Of a DNA stretch of 52,332 nt, positions 27,852 through 37,025 are shown one piece after another. The notes beneath the pieces were generated by a model. It was given only the letters and a program-made list of their open reading frames with translations. It made no database searches and was not told the DNA's origin. The stretch spans positions 1 through 52,332 of the forward strand of contig JAGVOC010000244.1 in the NCBI GenBank assembly GCA_020052975.1, written 5' to 3'. The stretch comes from Desulfobacterales bacterium. Its GTDB lineage: Bacteria; Desulfobacterota; Desulfobacteria; Desulfobacterales; RPRI01. The position numbers and the translations under genes were made by a program. Position 1 is the first letter of the stretch. Each line of letters starts with the position of its first letter.

Positions 27852-27946
27852 GCCCCCCTACCTTTGGTTTCTGGTTCGAACTTCGAATTTCGCACATCGT
27901 ACTTCGAAGTTCGTTGCCTCGCACCTCACCCCTCGCGCCTCTCGCC
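27852..27946. repeat. CTGGTTC/TTCGAA/CCTCGC word repeats between tgt and the NifU-like gene
   Basis: TTGGTTTCTGGTTCG is followed by AACTTCGAATTTCGCACATCG and a series of CCTCGCACCTCACCCCTCGCGCCTC-like words up to 27960. The last words overlap the 3' end of tgt, whose final codons encode RRRHEA. This is a composite of three intergenic word families. Confidence 0.45.
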
Positions 27947-29577
<1,631 letters not shown>

Positions 29578-30645
29578 TTACGAATCAATAAACATTGCAT
29601 CGCCATAGCTATAAAACCTGTATCCTTTATATATAGCCTCCCTGTATGCTGAAAGCACTTTTTCCCTTTCCGCAAAAGCCGACACAAGCATAATGAGTGT
29701 TGACTTCGGCAAATGAAAATTTGTAATCATTGCGTCAACAACTTTAAAACTGTATCCGGGATATATAAAAAGATCGCATTTTCCGCTTCCGGCAACAACT
29801 TTTCCTGCGCTGTCGGATGAGTATTCGAGTGTGCGGACGCACGTAGTTCCGACCGCAACAACCTTTCCTCCGGCAGCTTTTGTCTTATTTATTGTATCAG
29901 CGGCATTCTCTGATATTTCAAACCGTTCTGAATGTATCTTGTGTTCCCTTATATCTTCAACCCTTACCGGAAGAAAAGTTCCATAGCCGACATGCAGGGT
30001 GATTTCAGCTATTCTAACGCCTTTTGATCTAATTATTTCAAGCAGTTCCTTTGAAAAATGGAGTCCGGCCGTAGGTGCCGCAACAGCTCCGTTATATGCC
30101 GCATATATTGTCTGGTAGGATGTTTTATCATCCCACGAATCATTGCTGCCATCATCACGCTTTATATATGGCGGAAGAGGAACATGGCCTGTCTCATTAA
30201 GCAGATCCTCAAAATTGCCCGGGCATGAAAACCTGAGCAGACAAATTCCCTCTTTTGCACTGATAACCTCCGCCTTTAATTCCTTTTGAAAGAAGATAAA
30301 TGAACCAAGTTTAGGAGGTTTTGAAGATTTTACAAGGCACTCGCAAATAAAAACACTTTTATCAGCCTGCTCTATTATTCCACCTGCATAATCTAAAATA
30401 AGGACTTCGGCCTTTCCTCCCGTATCCTTTTTCCCGAATAACCGGCCGGGAATTACCCTTGTGTTGTTAATAACAAGAACATCTTTTGACGAAATAAAAT
30501 CACAAACCTCGAAAAATTCATGATGAGATATCTCTCCGGTTTTTCTGTTAAGGAACAGGAGCTTTGACCTGTCCCGGCACAAAGCCGGTTTTTGCGCTAT
30601 GTATTCTTCCGGAAGTTCATAATCATAATCGGACAGGGAAAACAC
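29578..30645 (-). CDS. queA: S-adenosylmethionine:tRNA ribosyltransferase-isomerase QueA
   Basis: A 355-residue QueA that transfers and rearranges the ribosyl part of S-adenosylmethionine onto preQ1-modified tRNA to form epoxyqueuosine. Typical blocks are SDYDYELPEEYIAQ near the start, INNTRVIPGRLFG, APTAGLHFS and HVGYGTFLPVR. Length is normal. The start is GTG at 30645, with GGAGG about 9 bases upstream, two bases after the DUF2065 stop codon. It forms a queuosine unit with tgt, interrupted by the four-helix-bundle cassette. Confidence 0.95.
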   Translation of the reverse strand: MFSLSDYDYELPEEYIAQKPALCRDRSKLLFLNRKTGEISHHEFFEVCDFISSKDVLVINNTRVIPGRLFGKKDTGGKAEVLILDYAGGIIEQADKSVFICECLVKSSKPPKLGSFIFFQKELKAEVISAKEGICLLRFSCPGNFEDLLNETGHVPLPPYIKRDDGSNDSWDDKTSYQTIYAAYNGAVAAPTAGLHFSKELLEIIRSKGVRIAEITLHVGYGTFLPVRVEDIREHKIHSERFEISENAADTINKTKAAGGKVVAVGTTCVRTLEYSSDSAGKVVAGSGKCDLFIYPGYSFKVVDAMITNFHLPKSTLIMLVSAFAEREKVLSAYREAIYKGYRFYSYGDAMFIDS

Positions 30646-30647
30646 TC

Positions 30648-30833
30648 TTACCGCCTCCCCAGAAAGACCAGCAAAATGCCCATAACCATAAGTAATAATC
30701 CCATAATTCTCAAAGCATTTTCATGCATTTCGATAATCTTTACCATCCATCTTTTCATCTTTTCAGGAAAAGCAAAATACGGGAGGCCTTCAACAATCAT
30801 GACCATTCCAATAACACACAGAAAATATTTCAT
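30648..30833 (-). CDS. DUF2065 family small membrane protein
   Basis: A 61-residue protein with two hydrophobic helices (about residues 3-22 and 42-59) separated by a basic, amphipathic segment, ending GRR. This layout and the EGLPYFAFP turn match DUF2065. Its function is unknown. It is the first gene of the minus-strand run and is nearly fused to queA (two-base gap). Confidence 0.75.
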   Translation of the reverse strand: MKYFLCVIGMVMIVEGLPYFAFPEKMKRWMVKIIEMHENALRIMGLLLMVMGILLVFLGRR

Positions 30834-31120
30834 TCAAACCGCCTGTCCTTCTTGTTTTATGATGGCAACCTATAAACATTAAAGCAATATTTTGTCAAAG
30901 CAAAACAATAAAACGCCCTTGAGGTAAATCTAAGTTATTGACTAATGTAATCACTTAATATAAATTGAGGCTACATCTAAATTAATGGATTCGCAAAAAG
31001 TCTAAAATCCTGTCACTCCCGTAAAAACGGGAGTCCAGAAATATTTAAAAAGACTGGATAGCGCTGGTGCTTCACTACGTGCCCCGTTTTCACGGGAATG
31101 ACGAAAAAAGGGGGGTAATC
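30834..31120. repeat. Spacer with a TCATTCCCG-type inverted repeat and a weak promoter
   Basis: TTGACT at about 30943-30948 with TATAAA about 15 bases later is a possible promoter towards the antitoxin gene. At 31012-31104, TGTCACTCCCGTAAAAACGGGAGTCCAG and the partner CCCCGTTTTCACGGGAATGACG form an inverted pair of the common proteobacterial TCATTCCCG type, near the end of the spacer. The repeat leaves an open frame into the antitoxin gene that I regard as untranslated. Confidence 0.55.
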
Positions 31121-31390
31121 TTGATAACTGTAGGAGTAAGAGAATTAAAGGAAAACCTGAGTCAGTATCTCAACAGTGTGAAATCAGGCGAACGAATAAT
31201 TGTTACAGACAGGAAAAAAGAAGTGGCGGTTATTTCTCCCTATAAAATCGAATCAGTTGAAGAAAAGGCTCTTATATTAATCCGTAAGGGAATAGCTCAT
31301 TGGTCCGGTGGAAAACCAAAAGGTATGAATCCTAAAATTCATGTCGGTAAAGCGAGGGTTTCGGAAGCCATTATTGAGGATAGAAGATAA
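31121..31390 (+). CDS. Phd/VapB-type antitoxin
   Basis: An 89-residue type II antitoxin of the Phd/YefM fold. The N-terminal TVGVRELKENLSQYLNSVKSGE and the following VTDRKKEVAVI strand are the DNA-binding and dimer region. The C-terminal part should wrap the toxin. I choose a TTG start at 31121 because a run of six G lies a few bases upstream and the family begins at this point. The frame continues 18 codons upstream into repeat DNA. It precedes a PIN-domain toxin by one base. It should bind its own promoter and neutralise the toxin. Confidence 0.8.
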   Translation: MITVGVRELKENLSQYLNSVKSGERIIVTDRKKEVAVISPYKIESVEEKALILIRKGIAHWSGGKPKGMNPKIHVGKARVSEAIIEDRR

Positions 31391-31391
31391 A

Positions 31392-31820
31392 GTGATCGTT
31401 TATCTTGATACGAGCAGCCTGGTAAAATTGTATGTTCTGGAGGAAGATTCTAATACCATAGAAAAGCTGGTTGAATCTTCGGATGTTGTTGCAACTTCGC
31501 TCATCGCTTATGCGGAAGCCAGATCTGCTTTTGCCAGGAGATTGAGGGAAGATGTTTTTTCGATTGACGAATACAGGCAAATTCTATCCCGTTTTGACCA
31601 GGACTGGGAAAATTGTCTGCGAATAGGTATTACCGGTGATCTAGTCCGGCGTGCCGGCAATCTTGCAGAAAAACACGGACTCCGTGGCTTTGATGCCGTT
31701 CACCTCTCTTCTGCAATAACGTTCAGAGAAGAATTGTCTTTTCCTGTGTATTTTTCATGTTCGGATCAGAAACTCCAGAACGCATCCCGCATGGAAAATC
31801 TAATGCAACCGGAACTATAA
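31392..31820 (+). CDS. VapC-type PIN-domain toxin
   Basis: A 142-residue PIN-domain ribonuclease. The first acidic residue is in VIVYLDTSSLVKLY, further acidic positions are in AYAEARSAF, and RGFDAVHLSSA carries the third. These metal-binding acids are all present, so the toxin looks intact. VapC toxins cut tRNA or rRNA. The start is GTG at 31392, with GAGGATAGAAG upstream, one base after the antitoxin stop. A longer frame from 31341 overlaps the antitoxin and adds unrelated residues. Confidence 0.82.
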   Translation: MIVYLDTSSLVKLYVLEEDSNTIEKLVESSDVVATSLIAYAEARSAFARRLREDVFSIDEYRQILSRFDQDWENCLRIGITGDLVRRAGNLAEKHGLRGFDAVHLSSAITFREELSFPVYFSCSDQKLQNASRMENLMQPEL

Positions 31821-31859
31821 AACGAAAATTTAAGCAAAGCCCGGCGTTTCGAGTAACTG

Positions 31860-31985
31860 ACAGCCATGCCCGGAGCGGGCACAACGAAGTATGAGAATAC
31901 AGGAGCCAGGAGTCAGGAGCCAGAATAACCATGGTATTGTTTTTCTTCTGTATTCTGACTCCTGTATTCTCATATAAAAATCGAG
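31860..31985 (+). repeat. About 120-base palindromic repeat, copy 1, upstream of gatB
   Basis: The sequence from CATGCCCGGAGCGGGCA through AACGAAGTATGAGAATACAGG to the closing CCTGTATTCTCATATA is found in inverted orientation at 47964-48085. Its ends (ATGAGAATACAGGAG and CTCCTGTATTCTCAT) are complementary, and the centre is CAATACCATGG-like, so it is also an imperfect hairpin. Confidence 0.7.
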
Positions 31986-31997
31986 GATTTTATTCAT

Positions 31998-33509
31998 ATG
32001 CAATTTGAAGCGGTTATAGGGCTTGAAGTCCATGCCCAGCTTAAGACAAAAACAAAAATATTCTGCTCCTGTCCGACTTTTTTCGGAGCGCCTCCCAATA
32101 CGCATACTTGCCCTGTTTGCCTTGGTATGCCCGGGGTGCTTCCGGTACTGAATAAAAAAGTCGTAGAGTACGCAATGCTCATGGGAATCGCGACAAACTG
32201 CACGATTTCAAAAAACAGCCGGTTCGCCCGAAAGAACTATTTTTATCCGGATCTCCCGAAGGGATACCAGATTTCCCAGTATGAGCTTCCTATAGCCCAA
32301 AACGGCCATATAGACATAGAGACAAACGGCGTAAAAAAAAGAATCGGCATAACAAGAATTCACATGGAAGAGGACGCCGGAAAACTGATACACGATCCTT
32401 CACGACCTTATTCCATGGTGGATTTCAACAGGACCGGTGTCCCTCTTATTGAAATAGTAAGCGAGCCTGATATCAGAACCTTTGAAGAAGCCGGGGAATA
32501 TCTCAGAAAGCTGAGATCAATATTAAGATACCTTGATATCTGCGACGGGAACATGGAAGAAGGAAGCTTCAGGTGTGATGCCAATGTGTCAATAAGACCG
32601 GCAGGAGATGCGCCTTTCGGAACAAGAACAGAGCTTAAAAACCTCAACTCATTTAAAAACGTGGAAAAAGCCATCCAGTATGAAATCGAAAGGCAAAAAG
32701 ATGTTTTGCTTGAAGGAGGAAAAATTATTCAGGAGACAAGGCTCTGGGACCCTGCAAAAAACTGCACAACATCAATGAGAGGCAAGGAAGAGGCTCACGA
32801 TTACAGGTATTTCCCTGATCCTGATCTTCTTCCCCTTGTGATTGACGACACATGGATAGAAGAAGTCAGGAACAGTCTTCCGGAACTTCCCGACCAGAAA
32901 AAGGAACGCTTCATAACAGAATATGGTCTTCCTGAATATGATGCCGGTATACTGACTTCTGCCATAGAAATTGCCGGATATTTTGAAGCCTGCGTCAGAG
33001 AATACAGCAATCCTAACCCCGATAAACGGGATAAGTACCTTAACGAAATAATTTTCAGCCAAAAAAGCGCAGAAAATTATTTCTCAGGTACTAAACAGGT
33101 GAGCAACTGGGTTATGGGTGCTCTTCTTGGTCTATTGAATACCGAAGGCAAAACAATTGAAGAATCGCCCGTCTCTTCGTCAAACCTTGCCCGGCTTTTA
33201 AAACTTATCGATCAAAGCATTATAAGCGGAAAGATCGCAAAGACGGTTTTTGAAGAGATGGCAAAGACCGGCAAATCACCGGAAGAAATCGTTAAAGAAA
33301 AAGACCTCGTACAGGTTACGGATGAATCAGCTATAGAAGACATGATTACAAAGCTTCTTGAGAGTTGTCCCAAAGAAGTTGCGGATTACAGGGCAGGCAA
33401 AACAAAAGTGGTGGGTTTTTTTGTAGGCCGCATCATGAAGGAGACAAAAGGGAAGGCAAATCCGGAGATAGTGAACAGGATATTGAAGGAGAAGCTTAAT
33501 CGGGCGTAA
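31998..33509 (+). CDS. gatB: Aspartyl/glutamyl-tRNA amidotransferase subunit B, with repeat-derived insertion
   Basis: A 503-residue GatB, about 25 residues longer than usual. It phosphorylates the misacylated Glu/Asp on tRNA so that GatA-derived ammonia can amidate it. The conserved start ([12 protein letters not shown]), the CPVCLGMPG zinc region and the EDAGKL block are intact. Residues about 339-364, between YFEACVREY and [10 protein letters not shown], are an extra segment encoded by a palindromic repeat (33014-33091). That repeat also occurs in the intergenic region at 38565-38645. The insertion keeps the frame and lies at the junction before the C-terminal YqeY-like tRNA-contact domain. 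gatC and gatA are 13 kb away on the other strand. Confidence 0.95.
   Translation: MQFEAVIGLEVHAQLKTKTKIFCSCPTFFGAPPNTHTCPVCLGMPGVLPVLNKKVVEYAMLMGIATNCTISKNSRFARKNYFYPDLPKGYQISQYELPIAQNGHIDIETNGVKKRIGITRIHMEEDAGKLIHDPSRPYSMVDFNRTGVPLIEIVSEPDIRTFEEAGEYLRKLRSILRYLDICDGNMEEGSFRCDANVSIRPAGDAPFGTRTELKNLNSFKNVEKAIQYEIERQKDVLLEGGKIIQETRLWDPAKNCTTSMRGKEEAHDYRYFPDPDLLPLVIDDTWIEEVRNSLPELPDQKKERFITEYGLPEYDAGILTSAIEIAGYFEACVREYSNPNPDKRDKYLNEIIFSQKSAENYFSGTKQVSNWVMGALLGLLNTEGKTIEESPVSSSNLARLLKLIDQSIISGKIAKTVFEEMAKTGKSPEEIVKEKDLVQVTDESAIEDMITKLLESCPKEVADYRAGKTKVVGFFVGRIMKETKGKANPEIVNRILKEKLNRA
33014..33092. repeat. In-frame palindromic repeat element inside gatB
   Basis: The first 23 bases (33014-33036, containing CCCCGATAAACGGGATAAGT) are identical to 38565-38587. 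The rest forms a hairpin: AGTACCT pairs with AGGTACT, and GAAATAATTTTC pairs with GAAAATTATTTC. The corresponding protein segment is absent from typical GatB. The architecture is like the Rickettsia palindromic elements, though the sequence is different. Confidence 0.7.
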
Positions 33510-33658
33510 GGCACGAGGCAACATTTTAACAATCCTGTCCATCCTGTTAATCCTGTCTGAAAACTTTATTTTCTTTCAGAAGATTTGAAAACGGATATTT
33601 TTCCGCAACTGTGAAAATATATCTTGATTTTATTTCACAGGTATGAAATTTTATCGCC
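33510..33658. other. Short spacer with AATCCTGT repeats
   Basis: CAATCCTGTCCATCCTGTTAATCCTGTC at about 33530-33557 repeats the ATCCTGT word three times. No gene is seen. AT-rich DNA follows, up to the ATPase gene. Confidence 0.4.
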
Positions 33659-34897
33659 ATGGAACGTTTGGTGGCGCGATACCTGTTCGATCCGGAAATG
33701 ACGGCGGACAAGATGATATTCCTGACCGGCCCCCGGCAGGTGGGCAAGACGACCTTTGCCCGCAACTGGCTTGATTCCGCCGGATGCAGTGACACCTATT
33801 TCAACTGGGACGATCCCGCCATCCTTTTGGAATACCGGAGAAATCCGTTTTTTTTCAAGAATATCGTCGAGGAAAGATACAAAGGCGAGCCAGTTCCGGT
33901 GGTCTTCGACGAAATCCACAAGCGGAAGAACTGGCGGGATATCCTCAAGGGATTCTACGATTCCAACCGGGAAAAGATCCGGCTTCTGGTCACGGGCAGT
34001 TCGCGCCTGGAGATGTATCGAAAGTCGGGGGATTCGCTGATCGGCAGATACTTTTCATACCGGATGTTCCCCCTGGGCCTGTCCGAGGTGGCGGAGGATT
34101 TTTCCTTCGTTCTGGACGACGATCTGCCCATTGAAAATGGAGACATCCTGCTGCGGGAGGTAAGAAAGGTCGATACGGGCAAAACCCGGGAGGCACTGGA
34201 CCGATTGATTTGTTTCGGCGGATTCCCGGAACCCTTCCTGAAGGCGTCGCCGAAGTTTCATCGCCGCTGGCAGGCCGATTACAAAACACTTCTGACGAAA
34301 GAGGACGTTCGTGACCTCTCCCGCATTGCTGATATCCGGGGGCTGGAACACTTGGTCGAGCTCCTTCCGTCGAAGGTCGGATCGCCCCTGAGCGTCAACT
34401 CCCTGCGCGAGGATTTGAGCGTTCATCACAGCACGATCGTCAAATGGATTGATGTTCTGAAGGAAGTCTATCTGGTGTTCACGATCCGACCCTGGCACAA
34501 GCAGATCCGGCGCTCTCTGAAGAAGGAACCCAAGCTCTACTTTTTTGACTGGTCACTGCTGCCGGATTCGGGACCCCGTTTCGAGAACCTTCTGGCGGTA
34601 AGCCTCGTGAAGATGGCGGCGCGTTTCACGGAAACCGGTCTCGGGACATTCGAGGTCATGTACATCCGCGATACGGTCAAGAGGGAGGTCGATTTTATCC
34701 TGGTCAAGGATGGCAAGCCAGTGGCTCTTTTCGAAGCCAAAGAAGGCGGGAGGGAGATCGCGCCGGACATCCTATATTTCGGCCGGATGCTGAACCTTCC
34801 CTGCTATCAGATCGTCCGCGATCTGGACAGAGCGGAAGCCTTCCCGGACAACTGCTTCCTCCTTCCCGCCGCTGCGTTCCTCATGCTGGCGGGGTAA
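33659..34897 (+). CDS. AAA ATPase with DUF4143 domain
   Basis: A 412-residue ATPase of the AAA_14/DUF4143 family. Walker A is GPRQVGKTT at residues 24-32, Walker B is PVVFDEIH (D84, E85), and LVTGSSRLE fits sensor 1. A C-terminal DUF4143 domain with a restriction-endonuclease-like fold follows, including KREVDFILVKDGKPVALFEAK. Its biological role is unknown; such genes are scattered and mobile, and are often near toxin-antitoxin loci, as here. The coding sequence is visibly richer in G and C, especially at third positions, than its neighbours, which suggests recent transfer. No strong ribosome binding site is visible before the ATG. Confidence 0.85.
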   Translation: MERLVARYLFDPEMTADKMIFLTGPRQVGKTTFARNWLDSAGCSDTYFNWDDPAILLEYRRNPFFFKNIVEERYKGEPVPVVFDEIHKRKNWRDILKGFYDSNREKIRLLVTGSSRLEMYRKSGDSLIGRYFSYRMFPLGLSEVAEDFSFVLDDDLPIENGDILLREVRKVDTGKTREALDRLICFGGFPEPFLKASPKFHRRWQADYKTLLTKEDVRDLSRIADIRGLEHLVELLPSKVGSPLSVNSLREDLSVHHSTIVKWIDVLKEVYLVFTIRPWHKQIRRSLKKEPKLYFFDWSLLPDSGPRFENLLAVSLVKMAARFTETGLGTFEVMYIRDTVKREVDFILVKDGKPVALFEAKEGGREIAPDILYFGRMLNLPCYQIVRDLDRAEAFPDNCFLLPAAAFLMLAG

Positions 34898-35066
34898 AAT
34901 TCACACCGGATGCCTTTGCCTCCGCCAGGGTTTTTTCACTGACAACTTTCGTACGGATAAAATGTTCAGGCGGTTTTTAGAATAAGTTTCTTTTCAAGTT
35001 CAAGTTCGTAAGATCAGCGTATCGGCTTCTTTACGGGATGGAACTGCTCCCCACACATCACTGCGG
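34898..35066. other. Spacer between the ATPase and the HigA-like gene
   Basis: No gene, strong hairpin or repeat is clear. The GC-rich composition of the ATPase gene fades after about 34930, which may mark the edge of the acquired segment. Confidence 0.35.
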
Positions 35067-35420
35067 CTACGCGGCGCGAGTTTTCGAGTCTCTGATTGAG
35101 TCCGACTCAGGCTGAATTGGAACCAGCCTTATTTCCAGATGACAGCCGACTGCCTCGGCATACTTTTTTAGGGTAGTCACGGAAGGTGCATGCTTTCCTG
35201 CCGATTCCAGCCGCGAAACTGCGCTTTTTGTTGTTTTCATCAGTTTTGCAACCGCTTCCTGAGTGAGTCCGGACTTTGAACGCGCGGCAAGCATCTCGCG
35301 GATAAGAACATACTCCTCTTCCAAGTCTTCATATGCTTTCCTGAAATCATCCCTCTTATTGGCATTCTTGAGGAATGCTTCATGGTCATGGGAAACCGGT
35401 TGATATTTCAAATCAGCCAT
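35067..35420 (-). CDS. XRE-family antitoxin (HigA-like)
   Basis: A 117-residue DNA-binding protein. A helix-turn-helix lies at about residues 52-92 (LTQEAVAKLMKTTKSAVSRL and APSVTTLKKYAEAVG). The N-terminal stretch is charged and helical. It follows a Gp49/HigB-like toxin gene by one base, the toxin-first order typical of HigBA. It should repress the operon by binding the palindrome upstream of the toxin gene and neutralise the toxin. Because the toxin frame is broken, it may now act alone. Confidence 0.82.
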   Translation of the reverse strand: MADLKYQPVSHDHEAFLKNANKRDDFRKAYEDLEEEYVLIREMLAARSKSGLTQEAVAKLMKTTKSAVSRLESAGKHAPSVTTLKKYAEAVGCHLEIRLVPIQPESDSIRDSKTRAA

Positions 35421-35421
35421 T

Positions 35422-35740
35422 TTACACCTCCTTCATCCTTCTCCGGGCAATTTTAAGTTCTTTCTCAGGCAAACCTCGTGTTTTCTTAATGATTGCATTG
35501 AGTATCACAACACGCTGCCCGGCGACAAAACAGTAAAACGCGCGCCCGATACCTTCCCGACCATGTGGTCTAAGTTCAAAAAGACCGCCGCCCATAGCGC
35601 GTGAGTGCGGCATTCGTAAATTTGGCCCCGAACTCAATCAACAGCTCCATAATCCGTGCATAGTCAGCTAATATACTGTCAGGCCAGGATTCGATCTCAG
35701 CTTTAACGCGCGAGTGAAAATACTCTATGGCGAATTTCAT
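35422..35740 (-). pseudogene. HigB/Gp49-like toxin gene with a frameshift
   Basis: The frame starting at the ATG at 35740 reads MKFAIEYFHSRVKAEIESW and continues to about MELLIEFG. The C-terminal half (PNLRMPHSRAMGGGLFELR ... ARRRMKEV) lies in another frame. The join is at a run of four G on the minus strand (35629-35626); removing one G restores one continuous frame of about 105 codons. The two halves together match the phage-derived Gp49-like HigB family. It is a true single-base disruption or a homopolymer sequencing error. The antitoxin gene follows after one base. Confidence 0.72.
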
Positions 35741-35742
35741 GA

Positions 35743-35778
35743 TTAAGCTGTTAGCATATTTGCTAACAGCTTGTCAAC
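35743..35778 (-). promoter_or_regulatory. Operator/promoter of the HigBA-like operon
   Basis: A perfect 12-base inverted repeat, AAGCTGTTAGCA (35745-35756) and TGCTAACAGCTT (35761-35772), with a four-base centre lies just upstream of the toxin ATG. A minus-strand -35 TTGACA (35777-35772) overlaps one arm. This is the expected autoregulatory site for the helix-turn-helix antitoxin. Confidence 0.65.
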
Positions 35779-36065
35779 TGATTTGAAGCCTGGTGTTGAG
35801 GCCTTGTCCCTTGCTCAGCAATTCATGCTTTTTACCGGACACTCGGCAGACAGACAGCGATATTACCGGTTTCTGGTCAAGGTCTCAGATCTGCCAATAC
35901 CTATGGCGGACTGAAATCGGTAACAAGATTTATTTCTTGCCCTGAAGCAATACAGGCTCCTGCTCGAACTTTTCCGGATTGTATATAAGGTTTGTTTATG
36001 ATTTGCTTTTCCGGTACCATTCTGATAGTTTTATAAAAAATGATTTTAAACAGGAGCATCATACC
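35779..36065. other. Spacer upstream of the broken VapB-like gene
   Basis: No gene is supported. A single CCGGTTTCTGGTCAAGG word (about 35867-35883) may be repeat debris. AACAGGAGC at 36049-36057 is a ribosome binding site for the broken antitoxin frame. Confidence 0.35.
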
Positions 36066-36292
36066 ATGCAAACAATCGATGTGAATCAGGCAAAACAGCA
36101 ATTACCAAGGCTGATTGAGCAAACGATGTGTGGGAGGAGGTTATAATAACTCAGGGAGGAGAACCCCTCGTAAAACTTGTTGCGCTTACCAAGCAAGGCA
36201 GGAAATATCGACAATTTGGAAGTGCAAAAGGACTCATCCGAATGGCAGATGATTTTGATGAGCCGATAGAGGACTTCAAAGAATATATGTGA
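36066..36292 (+). pseudogene. Frameshifted VapB/Phd-like antitoxin gene
   Basis: The first frame reads MQTIDVNQAKQQLPRLIEQT and then stops early. The missing remainder is in the next frame: VWEEVIITQGGEPLVKLVAL ... FGSAKGLIRMADDFDEPIED ... EYM, ending at 36292. The two halves make a normal antitoxin of about 75 residues if a small indel near 36123-36130 is corrected. A good ribosome binding site (AACAGGAGC) precedes the ATG. It is followed by the beginning of a PIN-domain gene. Confidence 0.7.
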
Positions 36293-36330
36293 TCTTGGAT
36301 AGCACTTGGATTGAGCATATTAATGACAAG
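36289..36330 (+). pseudogene. VapC N-terminal remnant
   Basis: A GTG start overlapping the antitoxin stop gives MILDSTWIEHIND, close to the usual VapC beginning with its first catalytic aspartate. After this point the frame has no PIN-domain similarity. The DUF4258 gene starts inside it, at 36323. A deletion or recombination therefore joined the start of a VapC gene to another toxin-antitoxin pair. Confidence 0.55.
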
Positions 36331-36649
36331 AAAAAAAGATTTTCTGGAAATTATAAAAGAAAGTGCGGCAAAAAAGATCCTGTTTCTTCCACATGCAGTA
36401 CGCCAGATGTCGAAGCCTGATCGAATGATAAGTACAAAAGACATCAGGTTTGTTCTTGGACATGGTGAAATAATTGAAGATTATCCTGAAGATACACGCG
36501 GGCATAGTTGTATGATTCTCAGCTTCATAGATAAACGGCCAATACATGTGGTATGCTCACCGAAAGAAGAATATTTGGCTGTAATAACAGCTTATATTCC
36601 AAATGATCAGGAATGGGGTAATAATTATAAAAAAAGGAAAGAATCATGA
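36323..36649 (+). CDS. DUF4258 family protein, probable toxin
   Basis: A 108-residue protein with the DUF4258 pattern: ILFLPHAVRQMSKPDRMIST near the start, then GEIIEDYPEDTRGHSCMIL, PIHVVCSPKEEYLAVITAYIPN. The DUF4258 fold is related to RelE/MqsR-like mRNA interferases, and members are commonly paired with a YgiT-type zinc-finger antitoxin, as here. I choose the ATG at 36323 over a TTG four codons upstream. Its stop overlaps the start of the next gene by four bases (ATGA), so the two are coupled. Confidence 0.75.
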   Translation: MTRKKDFLEIIKESAAKKILFLPHAVRQMSKPDRMISTKDIRFVLGHGEIIEDYPEDTRGHSCMILSFIDKRPIHVVCSPKEEYLAVITAYIPNDQEWGNNYKKRKES

Positions 36650-36858
36650 AGTGCATGCACTGTCAGGGAAAAATGAAAAAAAGCGCCACTCCCTTTCATG
36701 TTGATCGAAAGGGATATCATTTAACGCTTGATGAGGTTCCGGCATGGGTGTGCCAACAGTGTGGAGAAGTTTATTTTGATGAGCCTGAAGTTGATTCTAT
36801 TCAGGATATTATTAAGACGCTTGAAGATCGCACTGAGAAACTTTCCGCCGTGGCATAA
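36646..36858 (+). CDS. YgiT-type zinc-finger protein, probable antitoxin
   Basis: A 70-residue protein with two CxxC pairs (C3, C6 and C35, C38), the YgiT/MqsA-type N-terminal zinc finger. The C-terminal part (VDSIQDIIKTLEDR) would contact the partner or DNA; the separate helix-turn-helix domain of full MqsA is missing. It is translationally coupled to the DUF4258 gene. A strong bidirectional terminator follows. Confidence 0.8.
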   Translation: MKCMHCQGKMKKSATPFHVDRKGYHLTLDEVPAWVCQQCGEVYFDEPEVDSIQDIIKTLEDRTEKLSAVA

Positions 36859-36923
36859 TGAGCAAGGCATTTTAACCAGAAACCAAAAACTCCGCCACGG
36901 GCGTATTTGTGACAATAAGAGAC

Positions 36924-36967
36924 AAAAAAGGCCGGAGAGGGTTGCCCCTCCCCGGCCTTTCGTTTTT
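36924..36967. terminator. Bidirectional rho-independent terminator
   Basis: A GC-rich stem, AAAGGCCGGAGAGG with CCCTCCCCGGCCTTT, is centred at about 36943. A run of A precedes it (36924-36929), giving T on the minus strand, and CGTTTTT follows on the plus strand. It sits between the convergent YgiT-type gene and the porin gene. Confidence 0.85.
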
Positions 36968-37025
36968 AATTCCTTACTTTTCTATTCGATCTCTTGCATT
37001 TCGGCTTATGCCTCATGCCTCACTA

